Of a stretch of 64,000 nt of DNA, positions 16,421-25,803 are shown in pieces. Below the pieces are notes generated by a model. The model saw nothing but the letters and a program-made list of their open reading frames with translations, did not search any database and was not told the origin of the DNA. Within the stretch, counting starts at the first letter, position 1. Every line of letters starts with the position of its first letter. The DNA comes from Gp1-AA122 sp036378535. GTDB taxonomy: Bacteria; Acidobacteriota; Terriglobia; Terriglobales; Acidobacteriaceae. The stretch is from the NCBI GenBank assembly GCA_036378535.1, contig DASUWH010000010.1, positions 40,032-104,031 of the forward strand. Reading direction: 5' to 3'. The translations under genes and the position numbers were made by a program.

Positions 16421-17428
16421 CTACTTGCGAACGGCATACACCGTTTGCAGTTCTACCTTCGGAGCAACTGTGCTCAGCACAGCTTTTGTAACACTCGCCT
16501 GACTTATTTTGGCGTCTTTCATTTCCACCAGCACAACTCGCATGATCGCGGAATAATCGCCTCCAGCCAAGAACAGCTGAACCAAGGCAATTTGCAAGGG
16601 GGAGAGGCTGGGATTGAAGGCGGCATTCTCGATGTAACTTCCCTTGAAGGTGCGCTGACCCTTAGCCGCGATTGCCACTCCGGAATAAGAGCCGCTATAA
16701 GGGGCATAGGCGTGACGGGCAGCCTCCAGAGCAGCATGGGTGAGTTCGTCGGCGGAATCCTGCAAAAGTGCGAGAGCGGTTTGCCTGACCGGGAGAGCTC
16801 CGTCCGCCATGCCCAGATCTTTGGGACCGAATGACATGGGCAGAAGGGAGGAGAGTTTCAAAGGAGATTTGCCTTCGACTATGATTTCAATGTCTCCATT
16901 AAGCGACATCTCATTCATAAACTGCCGGCAGTGACCGCAGGGGGCGGCGGTTACCGATATGGCTGAAACCCCGCGTTCGCCGTGCATGTAGGCGCTACTC
17001 AAGGCAGCTTGTTCTCCGTGCACGGAAAAGCCAAGGGAGTGGCCGGGAATCTCAACGTTCATGCCGAGATACAAGCTTCCGCTGAGGCCGCGAGCGACAG
17101 CACCCACGCGATAATTCGAGATCGGCGGCCGTGAATAGTTCCGCGCCGAGGAGAGGAGCGCCACCATCAAGTTGGAAACGTCCTTCCCTTCCAAGGCAGC
17201 CAGTTGCTGGACCGTAGCAAGCGGAATCTGGCCGCTGAATTCTGGCGAGCGCAGAAAAGCGGCCAGCAACAGTTGAGATTTATCACTGAGACTAGTCAGA
17301 GGCTTAGGAGCTCCTTGGTCGTCCGGTTTACCATACAGAACCTCAGAGCGGAAAGCCACGAGGCCCAAGCCTGAAATTCCCATGGTTGCTAAAGCTGTCC
17401 GGCGATCAAGTTTGCGTTTGGAAGTCAT
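16421..17428 (-). CDS. tandem-domain cytidine deaminase with a twin-arginine-like N-terminus
   Basis: 335-residue protein with two cytidine deaminase-like domains. The first (residues about 90-190) keeps the zinc site: HGEQAAL and PCGHCRQF, with the catalytic Glu. The second (about 215-330) has ENAAFNPSLSP but lost the zinc cysteines, as in E. coli-type long cytidine deaminases. Unusually, residues 1-34 read DRRTALATMG followed by a hydrophobic stretch, resembling a Tat signal, so the enzyme may be exported. It converges on the upstream cluster and its 3' end lies 28 nt from the element. Confidence 0.85.
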   Translation of the reverse strand: MTSKRKLDRRTALATMGISGLGLVAFRSEVLYGKPDDQGAPKPLTSLSDKSQLLLAAFLRSPEFSGQIPLATVQQLAALEGKDVSNLMVALLSSARNYSRPPISNYRVGAVARGLSGSLYLGMNVEIPGHSLGFSVHGEQAALSSAYMHGERGVSAISVTAAPCGHCRQFMNEMSLNGDIEIIVEGKSPLKLSSLLPMSFGPKDLGMADGALPVRQTALALLQDSADELTHAALEAARHAYAPYSGSYSGVAIAAKGQRTFKGSYIENAAFNPSLSPLQIALVQLFLAGGDYSAIMRVVLVEMKDAKISQASVTKAVLSTVAPKVELQTVYAVRK

Positions 17429-17485
17429 GATAGGTTCTCCATGGGTTAGCAGGTTGCCGAAAAAACTCAGACGTACATCAGAAGT

Positions 17486-17564
17486 CCCTCAGGCGCTAAA
17501 GCGCGGACGTATATTCAACGGCTTAGCGGCACGAGTAAATTCACGCCCTTCCCGATTTTACTTA
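17486..17564. repeat. 79-bp dispersed repeat, copy B
   Basis: Same orientation as copy A at 16259-16337, with a few substitutions (for example GCGCGGACG instead of GCGCAGACG). It lies between the cytidine deaminase and the sigma-54 regulator and ends 10 nt from the regulator's stop. Confidence 0.75.
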
Positions 17565-17574
17565 TATCGAGTAG

Positions 17575-18912
17575 TCAGCTGGTGGGATCGGTGACTGTCC
17601 AACCCTCTTCAGAGACGCGCGCCATGAGCCAGGATTGGAGTTCCTTTTGAAGCGCGGGATGGATTTCGAAAAAGCTCAGGCCGGCCAGACCACCGGGGCT
17701 GGTCCACGCGAGCTTTGCCTTGCATTCAATCGGGGTGGACGTTCCCGGAAGCAGGAAATTCAATTCGAAGGTCGATCCATGTTTCAAGGTGACGGAGGAT
17801 TTCACCGCAACGCCGCCGGAGCTGACGTTCGCAATAACGGCGTCCATCGCGGCGCCACCCTCGTCCAGATCCTTGACCACGACGGGGGTGTTAACGGTCA
17901 CACGGAAATAACGTTGCTGTTGAGCGCTCAGCTTGCTTGATTGACTGCCGTCCGCATCGAGGTTCGCGGAGCGATACTTATCGAGCTTGCGACGGAGAGT
18001 TCGGGTAGAGATTCCCAGCTGCAGAGCTGCTTTTCGCTGATTGTTCCCGCATTGTTCCAGCGCGCTAAAGATCATGCGCCGTTCCATATCTTCGAGATTG
18101 CCGTTAAAAGTCTTCGTGGATCCCGAGTCGGGAACTCCGCAAATGACGGCGGGAAGATCAAGGGCTCGAAACTCGAGCTTGCCCTTTTGCGCATTCACGG
18201 CCACTTTGAAAATCACGTTCTTCAATTCGCGGACATTCCCGGGCCAGGAGTGGTGTTCCAGCGCTTCGATCGCATCCGGTGTGAATTTCGCGCCGGGACA
18301 ATGCTTCTGCAAGAAATATTCCGCTAACGCGCGGATATCCTCCACTCGGTCCCGCAAGGGAGGAACCTGCAAGTGAAATTGAGCTAAGCGGTGATACAAG
18401 TCGCTGCGAAACTTGCCGGCATTCACTTCCTGTTCCAGGTCACGGTTTGTGGCCGCGATTACGCGGACGTCGATATCCACTTTGCGGCTTCCCCCCAAAC
18501 GGTAGTATGCAGCTCCGTCGAGCACGCGCAGAAGCTTGGCCTGGATCTTGGGATCGAGTTCTCCGATTTCATCAAGGAATATGGTGCCGGAATTGGCTAT
18601 TTCGAAGAGACCGGGTTTGGTCGTGTCAGCGCCACTGAAGGCTCCTTTTTCATAGCCGAAGAGCTCACTCTCGACCAGATGCTCGGGTAGAGCGGCGCAG
18701 TTCACGTCGACAAAGGGTTTGGCTCGCCGAGGTGAACATTCATGCATGGCGCGGGCCACCAACTCCTTGCCACTTCCGGTTTCTCCCGCGATCAGGACTG
18801 CGGCCTCATGGGCCGCGACCCTCTCCACCATGGCCATCAGGCGCTGCATGGCCTGGCTGTGGATGACAGCCGTAGCCCCATCGATTAACTGCATGCGAGC
18901 GGCGGAATTCAT
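17575..18912 (-). CDS. sigma-54 activator with C-terminal Fis HTH and PilZ domain
   Basis: 445-residue AAA+ enhancer-binding protein. Walker A GETGSGKE is near residue 43. The sigma-54 contact loop reads GAFSGA, a T-to-S variant of GAFTGA. Walker B is GTIFLDEIGEL. A Fis-type helix-turn-helix (NNQRKAALQLGISTRTLRRKL) lies near 305-325. A PilZ domain follows, with RYFRV and NVSSGG. There is no N-terminal receiver. The PilZ domain suggests control by c-di-GMP. An in-frame ATG at 18978 is possible; 18912 is preferred from the likely protein start MNSAARMQ. Confidence 0.88.
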   Translation of the reverse strand: MNSAARMQLIDGATAVIHSQAMQRLMAMVERVAAHEAAVLIAGETGSGKELVARAMHECSPRRAKPFVDVNCAALPEHLVESELFGYEKGAFSGADTTKPGLFEIANSGTIFLDEIGELDPKIQAKLLRVLDGAAYYRLGGSRKVDIDVRVIAATNRDLEQEVNAGKFRSDLYHRLAQFHLQVPPLRDRVEDIRALAEYFLQKHCPGAKFTPDAIEALEHHSWPGNVRELKNVIFKVAVNAQKGKLEFRALDLPAVICGVPDSGSTKTFNGNLEDMERRMIFSALEQCGNNQRKAALQLGISTRTLRRKLDKYRSANLDADGSQSSKLSAQQQRYFRVTVNTPVVVKDLDEGGAAMDAVIANVSSGGVAVKSSVTLKHGSTFELNFLLPGTSTPIECKAKLAWTSPGGLAGLSFFEIHPALQKELQSWLMARVSEEGWTVTDPTS

Positions 18913-19761
18913 TGAAAGTTCAGGCTGTCGACAAAACAAACTCGAGTCGACGAGCCGGCGCGGTTCAGTATGACGCAACGATTGGAGTGGTGGAAGTTAC
19001 TTCGGTTACCGCACATCAACAGAAGTGGGACTGTCCCGCCGAGCTATGGGCAGTACAGGTTGTTGGTTATTTGGCACAATATCGCGATCCGGCCCAGTAG
19101 TGCAGAGAGGGCTAGCCACACGAGCATGACCGTGCCGGACAAGCAGAGCGATGTAAGGATCTTCCGCTTACTAGCCACCCCAAACAGCAGAAGCACTGCA
19201 ACAGATTGCCAGTAGTGCCACAAGTGTGGTCGCAACCACCACATAAACAACCAGATGCAGCGTCTTACGAGAGTTTTTCATGTTTTTACCTCGAGTTTCA
19301 TGTTTTCTTCGGCAGAGACGCTCGCCACCAATCGGTCGAAACGGTTCGCAGCCGTCGAATCAAGTAGATCGGTCCGGATCCGTGCGCCAGCAGTGGAGAA
19401 CCGCTGACTCCCCATGCAGACGGGCTGCCAATTCGTCCGGCCCACTAGATCGTTGATAGATAAGGGCACTGCGACTTGCTTCCTGAACGAGAGGCAACAA
19501 AATGTCCCAAGTAACCACGATGTGAGAACTACTCAGTGCGCTTTAACAGTTTGCCCATCAGGCAATTGTCACCCTGTTACCAACTTAGGACAGATAGTCC
19601 CCAGTTCAGGCGGACAGTTAGGCACCTTCGTTTGGTTACCAAAGTTCCGTTTCCTAGCCGGTAACAATTGGATTTCAGGGCATAACTTGGTATCAGTTAG
19701 AAGCACAAATCTGGAAAGTTTGGATCCAGCATTGTCGAATCGACCACAGACGTGGCGCGAG
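18913..19761. other. long upstream region of the c-di-GMP protein
   Basis: About 850 nt between divergent genes. It contains one possible small gene (19171-19281, minus). Several GTTACC words occur: near 19575, a TTTGGTTACCAAA palindrome at 19631-19643, and GGTAAC near 19660. They could be an operator group for the gene starting at 19762. The frame of that gene is open back to an ATG at 19414, but this part does not look like protein. Confidence 0.45.
19171..19281 (-). CDS. possible 36-residue membrane peptide
   Basis: Reading frame MKNSRKTLHLV... with one hydrophobic helix (VVYVVVATTLVALLAICC) after a basic start, and GAGGT 6 nt upstream of the ATG. It has the look of a small membrane or leader peptide. 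No family recognised; it could be chance. Confidence 0.3.
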   Translation of the reverse strand: MKNSRKTLHLVVYVVVATTLVALLAICCSASAVWGG

Positions 19762-22491
19762 ATGACACACTCCGCCCAAGCCTTCATTGCCGTGGTGACG
19801 GCTGCGGGATTGTGTGTCCTCGGATGGGGCGTGCTGCATTGGTCGAGCCAAGACCCGCTCAAATTTCTGTGTTACACGGCAGTAGCGCTGCTCGCTTCGC
19901 GACTGAAAGTGCACCTGCCCGGCATCACCGGCACGATGTCGGTGAACTTCCTTTTCATTCTGCTGGGCGTAGTCGAATTGGGCTTGCCCGAAACCCTAGC
20001 CTTGGGATGCGGCGCGATCCTGATGCAGTGCTTTTACCGGGACAGACCGCAGATCGTGCAAGTGGTTTTCAATGTGTGCGGTTCGGCGTGGGCGATCGCG
20101 GCTACGTACCAGGTATATTACATTTCCACGTTTCACGGGCAGGTCCGCAATCCATCCATACAGCTGATCGCCGCGGCAACGACTTACTTCCTTGCTAACA
20201 CGATTCCGGTGGCGGCAGTCATCTCGTTGACGGAACAGAAATCGCTGATCAAAATTTATTCGGAATGCTACTTCTGGTCTTTTCCTTACTACCTGCTGGG
20301 CGCCGGCGTGGCGGCGTTAATTCGCTATCTCGGCCAAACATTCGATTGGCGTACTTCCCTTTTAATATTGCCGGCGGTTTACGTGATTCACCGTTCTTAT
20401 AATCTTTATCTGGGCAAACTGGAAAACGAAAAGCGTCACGTGGAGGAGATGGCAAACCTGCACCTCCGCACGATCGAGGCGCTGGCGCTGGCCATTGAAG
20501 CCAAAGATCAGACCACTCACGATCACCTGCAACGAGTGCGGGTCTACGCCATCGAAGTGGCAAAAGAGCTGAAACTCAACCGCGACGAGATTGAAGCTTT
20601 GCAAGCGGCGGCCCTTCTGCACGACATTGGCAAGTTGGCGGTTCCGGAGCACATCATCTCCAAACCAGGCCGATTGACTGCGGAAGAATTCGAGAAGATG
20701 AAGATTCACCCCGTAGTGGGAGCGGAGATTCTGGAGCGAGTGCGCTTCCCTTATCCGGTAGTCCCTATCGTACGGGCCCATCACGAAAAATGGGACGGAA
20801 GCGGGTACCCGATTGGTCTGAAGGGAGAAGAGATTCCGATTGGGGCGCGCATCCTGTCGGCGGTCGACTTCCTCGACGCTCTCGCCTCCGATCGCCAGTA
20901 TCGTCGTGCCATGCCCTTGCCGGAAGTGATGAAGCGGCTGGAGCAGGAGTCAGGAAAAGCATTCGACCCGACCATCGTAAGCATTCTGGAACGCCGTTAC
21001 GCTGACATGGAAAGGCTGGTGCAGGGCCGTCAGCAGCATCATGTCGCCTGGTCAAAACTGTCGACCGACATGAAAGTCGAGCGCGGCCTGGCGCCTGCCA
21101 CTGGATTCGCCCGCAATGCGCCCTCCAGCAACGAGGCTACGTTCCTGTCTTCAATTGCAGCCGCGCGGCAGGAGGCACAAGCTCTATTTGAGCTGAGCCA
21201 GGACCTCGGCGCTTCGCTGAGCCTGGGTGAAACTTTGTCCGTGTTCTCGGTCAAGTTGAAGCGACTGGTTCCTTATGATTCGATCGCCATCTACATTCGC
21301 CGGGAAGACGAACTGGTCCCGGAGCATGTGAATGGCGACAACTTCCGGCTGTTTGCGTCTCTACGGATACCCATTGGGGAAGGGCTTTCCGGGTGGGTAG
21401 CGCAGAACCGCAAGCCCATCATCAATGGCAATCCGCTGGTCGAGCCCGGATATAACACCACCGACAAATACACGGCGATGCGATCGGCTCTGTCGGTCCC
21501 GCTCGAGGGCCTCGATGGCATCGTGGGCGTGCTCACGCTTTATAAATCCGAAAAGGACGCGTTTACCGCAGACCACCTGCGCATTCTGCTGGCCGTAAGC
21601 TCGAAGATGGCGTTGGCCATCGAGAACGCGCTCAAGTACCAGCAAGCCGAAAGTTCGTCGACCACGGATTACCTGACTGGACTGCCCAACGCGCGCTCAC
21701 TCTTCCTGCAACTCGATCGCGAACTGTCGCGATGCAAGCGCACCAAATCCAGGCTGACTGTCATGGTCTGTGACATGGACGGGTTCAAGCAAGTTAATGA
21801 CCGATTTGGCCACCTGGAAGGCAATCGTGTGCTCAAATTGTTCGCACAAAGCTTGAAAGAGAGCTGCCGCGATTACGACTATGTAGCCCGCATGGGAGGC
21901 GATGAATTTGTGCTGATCGCCCCAGGACTAAGCCCAGACGCGGCGCGAGCGAAAATGCTCTTGCTACGGGAGATGGCGACCAAGGCGGGCTTCGAAGTGT
22001 GCCGTGAGGAGATTCTCTCGCTCAGCGTGGGGCAAGCGGTCTATCCGGACAACGGACTGGATGCCGAACAACTCCTGGCAGAAGCTGACCGGCGCATGTA
22101 TCACGAGAAGCAGCAGCAGCCGGGACGCAAGAACCGGCGCGGACATCCGCGGATGGTGTGCCGGCTGACCGTCACTCTGCAGCCTCTTGACAGCAGTGTT
22201 CCGATACTGGGAAATCTCTCCAACATCAGCCTGACCGGCTGTTATATCGAGACTGCAGCCATCCTGGCTTCTGAAACGAAGGTCCGAGTCTTCTTCTCGA
22301 TCGATGACAGCACGCTGCAAAGCGAGGGCGTGGTTGTACGCAGCATTCCTGGAGCCGGTGTCGGCATTCATTTTCTCGAATCCGAGGACCGAACCCGGGC
22401 GCACCGCATCGTCGAGCATGTCCAAAGCGCGACCAAATTCTACGATCGCCAGGTGGGATACATCGGCCGCATGGCGTCGGTTCCGGAATAG
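19762..22491 (+). CDS. membrane HD-GYP, GAF, GGDEF and PilZ protein
   Basis: 909-residue multidomain c-di-GMP protein. Residues about 1-215 form six or seven membrane helices. An HD-GYP phosphodiesterase follows, with HDIGKLAVPEHI and HHEKWDGSGYP near 340. A GAF-like domain (GEGLSGWVAQNRKPI) lies near 545, and a diguanylate cyclase with an intact GGDEF near 715. A C-terminal PilZ has RRGHPR and NISLTG. Synthesis, breakdown and binding of c-di-GMP are thus combined. The start is uncertain: ATG 19762 directly before the first helix is preferred over ATG 19414. The membrane part resembles the protein at 28737. Confidence 0.9.
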   Translation: MTHSAQAFIAVVTAAGLCVLGWGVLHWSSQDPLKFLCYTAVALLASRLKVHLPGITGTMSVNFLFILLGVVELGLPETLALGCGAILMQCFYRDRPQIVQVVFNVCGSAWAIAATYQVYYISTFHGQVRNPSIQLIAAATTYFLANTIPVAAVISLTEQKSLIKIYSECYFWSFPYYLLGAGVAALIRYLGQTFDWRTSLLILPAVYVIHRSYNLYLGKLENEKRHVEEMANLHLRTIEALALAIEAKDQTTHDHLQRVRVYAIEVAKELKLNRDEIEALQAAALLHDIGKLAVPEHIISKPGRLTAEEFEKMKIHPVVGAEILERVRFPYPVVPIVRAHHEKWDGSGYPIGLKGEEIPIGARILSAVDFLDALASDRQYRRAMPLPEVMKRLEQESGKAFDPTIVSILERRYADMERLVQGRQQHHVAWSKLSTDMKVERGLAPATGFARNAPSSNEATFLSSIAAARQEAQALFELSQDLGASLSLGETLSVFSVKLKRLVPYDSIAIYIRREDELVPEHVNGDNFRLFASLRIPIGEGLSGWVAQNRKPIINGNPLVEPGYNTTDKYTAMRSALSVPLEGLDGIVGVLTLYKSEKDAFTADHLRILLAVSSKMALAIENALKYQQAESSSTTDYLTGLPNARSLFLQLDRELSRCKRTKSRLTVMVCDMDGFKQVNDRFGHLEGNRVLKLFAQSLKESCRDYDYVARMGGDEFVLIAPGLSPDAARAKMLLLREMATKAGFEVCREEILSLSVGQAVYPDNGLDAEQLLAEADRRMYHEKQQQPGRKNRRGHPRMVCRLTVTLQPLDSSVPILGNLSNISLTGCYIETAAILASETKVRVFFSIDDSTLQSEGVVVRSIPGAGVGIHFLESEDRTRAHRIVEHVQSATKFYDRQVGYIGRMASVPE

Positions 22492-22499
22492 GAGCTTTC

Positions 22500-23354
22500 T
22501 TGCACCGCCTGGCCCAACACGTCGCCACCATTGTGATTACTGTTTTGCTGGGCGGATTTCTGGGAGCTACCCTGGTGCGCTTCACGCCCGGATTCGGCGT
22601 AGATGAGGCGGAACTCGATGCGCGTCGGAGTGCAGCCAGCATCGAATCGATCAGACAAGCGAATCGGGTTGATGAGAATGTCTTCGCATTCTATGTGCAC
22701 TACCTGGCCCGCATGGCGCGCGGAGACCTTGGTACCTCGCGCACTCTCGACCGTCCGGTTGCTCAACTCGTAGGGGAGAGATTTCCGGAAACCTTGAAAA
22801 CAGTAGGGCTGGGGCTGCTGCTGGGTTGGACGCTCGGTTTTGCCCTTGCAGTTCCCGTGGCGATGTTGCGGTCGTGGATGATCGATGTCACCGCCAGCAC
22901 CGCCGCAGGATTGCTGTTGTGCATTCCGGCTGCAGTTCTAGCGCTGCTGTTTGTCCTGGTGCGCGCACCCGGCCGTATGGTCGTGGCGTTGATCATCTTT
23001 CCCAAAGTGTTCCGTTATGCCCGCAACTTGCTGGTGCGGAGCGCCGATCTCCCGCATGTGCTGACGGCGCGCGCCAAGGGGTTGGGAAATTTTCGGGTTT
23101 TCCTGTGGCATATTTTGCCGAATGCGGGGCCGCAATTGCTCGCATTGGCAGGCATTTCGGTGAGCCTGGCTTTTGCGGCGACAATCCCTGTGGAAGTTCT
23201 CTGCGATATCCCGGGCATTGGGCAACTGGCGTGGAAGGCAGCCTTGGGCAGGGATCTGTATCTGCTGATCAATCTGACCATGATCGTTACGGTGGTGACA
23301 TTGATAGCGAATTCCGTCGCTGACCTCGCCCGGCCTCAACGGAGCGCAGCATGA
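22500..23354 (+). CDS. peptide ABC transporter permease 1 (DppB-like)
   Basis: 284-residue inner-membrane permease of the dipeptide/oligopeptide/nickel family. It has an N-terminal helix, a long periplasmic segment (YLARMARGDLGTS) and the permease core. The EAA-type loop reads ARAKGLGNFRVFLWHILPNA. The start is TTG 22500 with GGAG 6 nt before it, 8 nt after the c-di-GMP gene. The stop overlaps the start of the second permease (ATGA). The four transporter genes form one operon. Confidence 0.85.
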   Translation: MHRLAQHVATIVITVLLGGFLGATLVRFTPGFGVDEAELDARRSAASIESIRQANRVDENVFAFYVHYLARMARGDLGTSRTLDRPVAQLVGERFPETLKTVGLGLLLGWTLGFALAVPVAMLRSWMIDVTASTAAGLLLCIPAAVLALLFVLVRAPGRMVVALIIFPKVFRYARNLLVRSADLPHVLTARAKGLGNFRVFLWHILPNAGPQLLALAGISVSLAFAATIPVEVLCDIPGIGQLAWKAALGRDLYLLINLTMIVTVVTLIANSVADLARPQRSAA

Positions 23355-24157
23355 AGCGGGCACGCACAGGGGCGATTGGATTCCTGTTGCTGGTTTGCCT
23401 GGCGTCGGGAATTGCGGGCTTGTTGGCGCCGTCGGGCTACGCACACCAGTTTCGAGATATTCCCGATGCAGCGCCTTCGCGACAGCACTGGTTGGGAACC
23501 GATGACCTTGGGCGCGACCGTTTCTCGAGACTTCTCTACGGCACTCGTGTTTCGCTGCTCGTTGCTCCGGCGGCGGCGCTCTGCTCGAGCCTACTGGCAG
23601 CACTGATCGGAGGGATCGCAGGTTTTGCGGGCGGATGGCTGCAACGTCTGGTCATGGCCGCTACGGACCTTTTTCTCTCCCTGCCGTGGCTATTCCTGCT
23701 AATTACAGTTAGAGCGCTCATGCCGCTAAATGTGGCGCCCCTTACGTCCGTAGTAATTACATTCGGATTGCTGGGACTACTGGGATGGGCGGCGGCCGCG
23801 CGGGTCATCTGTGCGGACGCTCGCTCATTGCGCAACGCGGATTTCATCTTGCTGGCGCGGGCTTCCGGAGTTAGTGGCTGGCGGCTCCTGCATCGTCATC
23901 TGCTGCCGAATCTGATGCCAGTGGTCTACGCGCAGTTCTGGCTTTCCATTCCGGTGTTTATTTTGACTGAGGCTAATCTTGGAATTCTGGGATTAGGCGT
24001 TTCTGAGCCCCTCCCCTCGTGGGGCAGTCTGCTCCGGGAATTAGAGAGCTATTCCTCGATCACGGCGAATCCGTGGCAATTTGCGCCGCTTCTGCTGTTC
24101 ATTGCAGTCGTCAGTTGTTTTCACCTCATCGTAGTGGACCGGGAGATACCCGCATGA
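23351..24157 (+). CDS. peptide ABC transporter permease 2 (DppC-like)
   Basis: 268-residue partner permease. The N-terminal motif HWLGTDDLGRDRFSRLLYG is diagnostic of the DppC/OppC family. The EAA loop reads ARASGVSGWRLLHRHLLPN. Starts and stops overlap both neighbours by 4 nt (ATGA), so the genes are translationally coupled. Confidence 0.92.
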   Translation: MKRARTGAIGFLLLVCLASGIAGLLAPSGYAHQFRDIPDAAPSRQHWLGTDDLGRDRFSRLLYGTRVSLLVAPAAALCSSLLAALIGGIAGFAGGWLQRLVMAATDLFLSLPWLFLLITVRALMPLNVAPLTSVVITFGLLGLLGWAAAARVICADARSLRNADFILLARASGVSGWRLLHRHLLPNLMPVVYAQFWLSIPVFILTEANLGILGLGVSEPLPSWGSLLRELESYSSITANPWQFAPLLLFIAVVSCFHLIVVDREIPA

Positions 24158-25779
24158 AAAGAAAATTTTTCAGTTCGCTGCTGTTCGTGTTGTTGTGGCT
24201 GTGCTCGGCGGCGGCGCAGTCGCCGACGCAGCTGCGCTTTTGCCTGCATTCGGAGCCGAAGACCTTTAACCCGCTGCTGGTTGAAGAGGATTCTTCCGAC
24301 ACCGTGCGTTATCTCAGCGGCGGCGTACTGGTCCGCTTGAATCGCGAGACGCAAACACTGGAGCCTGGTCTGGCGACTGCATGGAAAACCAGCAAGGACG
24401 GCAGGAGCATCACCTTCACCCTGCGCCGGGGAATTAAGTTTTCCGACGGAACTCCGTTTTCCGCCGAGGACGTGGCCTATACCGTCCAGCAGATGATGGA
24501 TCCGAACCTCCACTCGGCGGTGGGCGATACTTTCCGATCGGGAGAAGGCAAAACGGAAACCAAGATCCTGTCCCCGAACAAAATTGCGATTACGTTTCCC
24601 GCGCCGGTGGCCGGACTGGATCGACTTTTCGACCAGGTGTCCATGATGTCTTCCAAGTCGCCCAAGAGAGAGATGGCGGTGCTGGGTCCTTATTACGTGG
24701 CAGAGAACAAGGCGGGAGCCTACCTCATCCTGCAGCGCAATCCGAATTACTGGAAACATGATGCTGCGGGACGGCAGCTGCCTTACATCGACTCGGTTCG
24801 TTTGGACATCCAGCAGAACCGGGATTTGGAATTGCTGCGGCTGGAACGTGGCGAGATTGATCTGGTCAACTCCATCGACGCCGAATATTACGAAAAATTG
24901 AAGAGCGAAAAGCCAGTGCTGGCGCATGATGCCGGGCCGTCGCTTGATTCAGAGCACATCTGGTTCAACCAGGTCCCGAGTGCTCCAGTTTCGGATTACA
25001 AGAAGGCATGGTTTCAATCGACCAATTTCCGGCGGGCGATTTCCGAATCGATCAACCGCGAAGATCTGGCACGAATCGCATTTCGTGGACATGCACGCGC
25101 AGCGGTGGGGATTGTTTCCCCGGCCAATCAGTTCTGGTTCAACAGCAAACTTCAATCCCATCCCTTTGATCAGAAGTCGGCGATGCAGCGACTGCAAAAG
25201 GACGGCTTTCGGCTACAGGATGGAGTGCTGCACGACAGCACCGGACACGAGGTTGAGTTCTCGATCATCACCAATGCGGGAAACAAATATCGCGAGCGCA
25301 TGGCCACGATGATTCAGCAGGATCTGGCGGGAGTGGGCATTAAGGTGAATGTGGTAACCCTCGACTTCCCTTCTCTGATCGAGCGCATCACCCGCACCTT
25401 CAACTATGAGGCCTGCCTGTTGGGGCTGGTCAACACGGAACTGGATCCGGCGTCGGTCATGAACGTGTGGGTGAGTTCGGCTGAAAATCATCAATGGAAC
25501 CCGAGTGAGAAGATTCCCGCGACAGCGTGGGAAGCAGAGATTGACAAGCTCATGCGCGCCCAGGCTTCGACGTTGGATGATCACAAGCGCAAACAGTATT
25601 TCGACCGCGTGCAGGAGGTCGCATGGGAGCAGGAGCCCTTCATTTATCTGGTGACTAAGAATGCCCTGTCGGCGGTATCCCCATCCGTCGCCAACGCCCA
25701 CCCGGTCGTGCTGCGCCCCCAGGTTTTCTGGAACGTGGACGAATTGAAGCTGACCTCGGAAGTGGCAGCGAAAAGATAA
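24154..25779 (+). CDS. extracellular solute-binding protein, family 5 (peptide-binding)
   Basis: 541-residue binding protein of the DppA/OppA family, exported to the periplasm. The signal peptide is MKRKFFSSLLFVLLWLCSAA with cleavage near AAAQ. The family signature appears as FTLRRGIKFSDGTPFSAEDVAYT near residue 90. ATG 24154 overlaps the permease stop; the frame is open further upstream only by chance. The ligand may be a peptide or opine-like compound. Confidence 0.92.
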   Translation: MKRKFFSSLLFVLLWLCSAAAQSPTQLRFCLHSEPKTFNPLLVEEDSSDTVRYLSGGVLVRLNRETQTLEPGLATAWKTSKDGRSITFTLRRGIKFSDGTPFSAEDVAYTVQQMMDPNLHSAVGDTFRSGEGKTETKILSPNKIAITFPAPVAGLDRLFDQVSMMSSKSPKREMAVLGPYYVAENKAGAYLILQRNPNYWKHDAAGRQLPYIDSVRLDIQQNRDLELLRLERGEIDLVNSIDAEYYEKLKSEKPVLAHDAGPSLDSEHIWFNQVPSAPVSDYKKAWFQSTNFRRAISESINREDLARIAFRGHARAAVGIVSPANQFWFNSKLQSHPFDQKSAMQRLQKDGFRLQDGVLHDSTGHEVEFSIITNAGNKYRERMATMIQQDLAGVGIKVNVVTLDFPSLIERITRTFNYEACLLGLVNTELDPASVMNVWVSSAENHQWNPSEKIPATAWEAEIDKLMRAQASTLDDHKRKQYFDRVQEVAWEQEPFIYLVTKNALSAVSPSVANAHPVVLRPQVFWNVDELKLTSEVAAKR

Positions 25780-25803
25780 CTCTGCCGGAAACCGAGCCGA
25801 AGG

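Noticed and set aside
19414..19761. Extension of the c-di-GMP protein to ATG 19414
   Set aside because: The 116 extra codons show no domain-like pattern and contain palindromes; the membrane domain starts at 19762. An upstream non-ATG start close to 19720 cannot be excluded.
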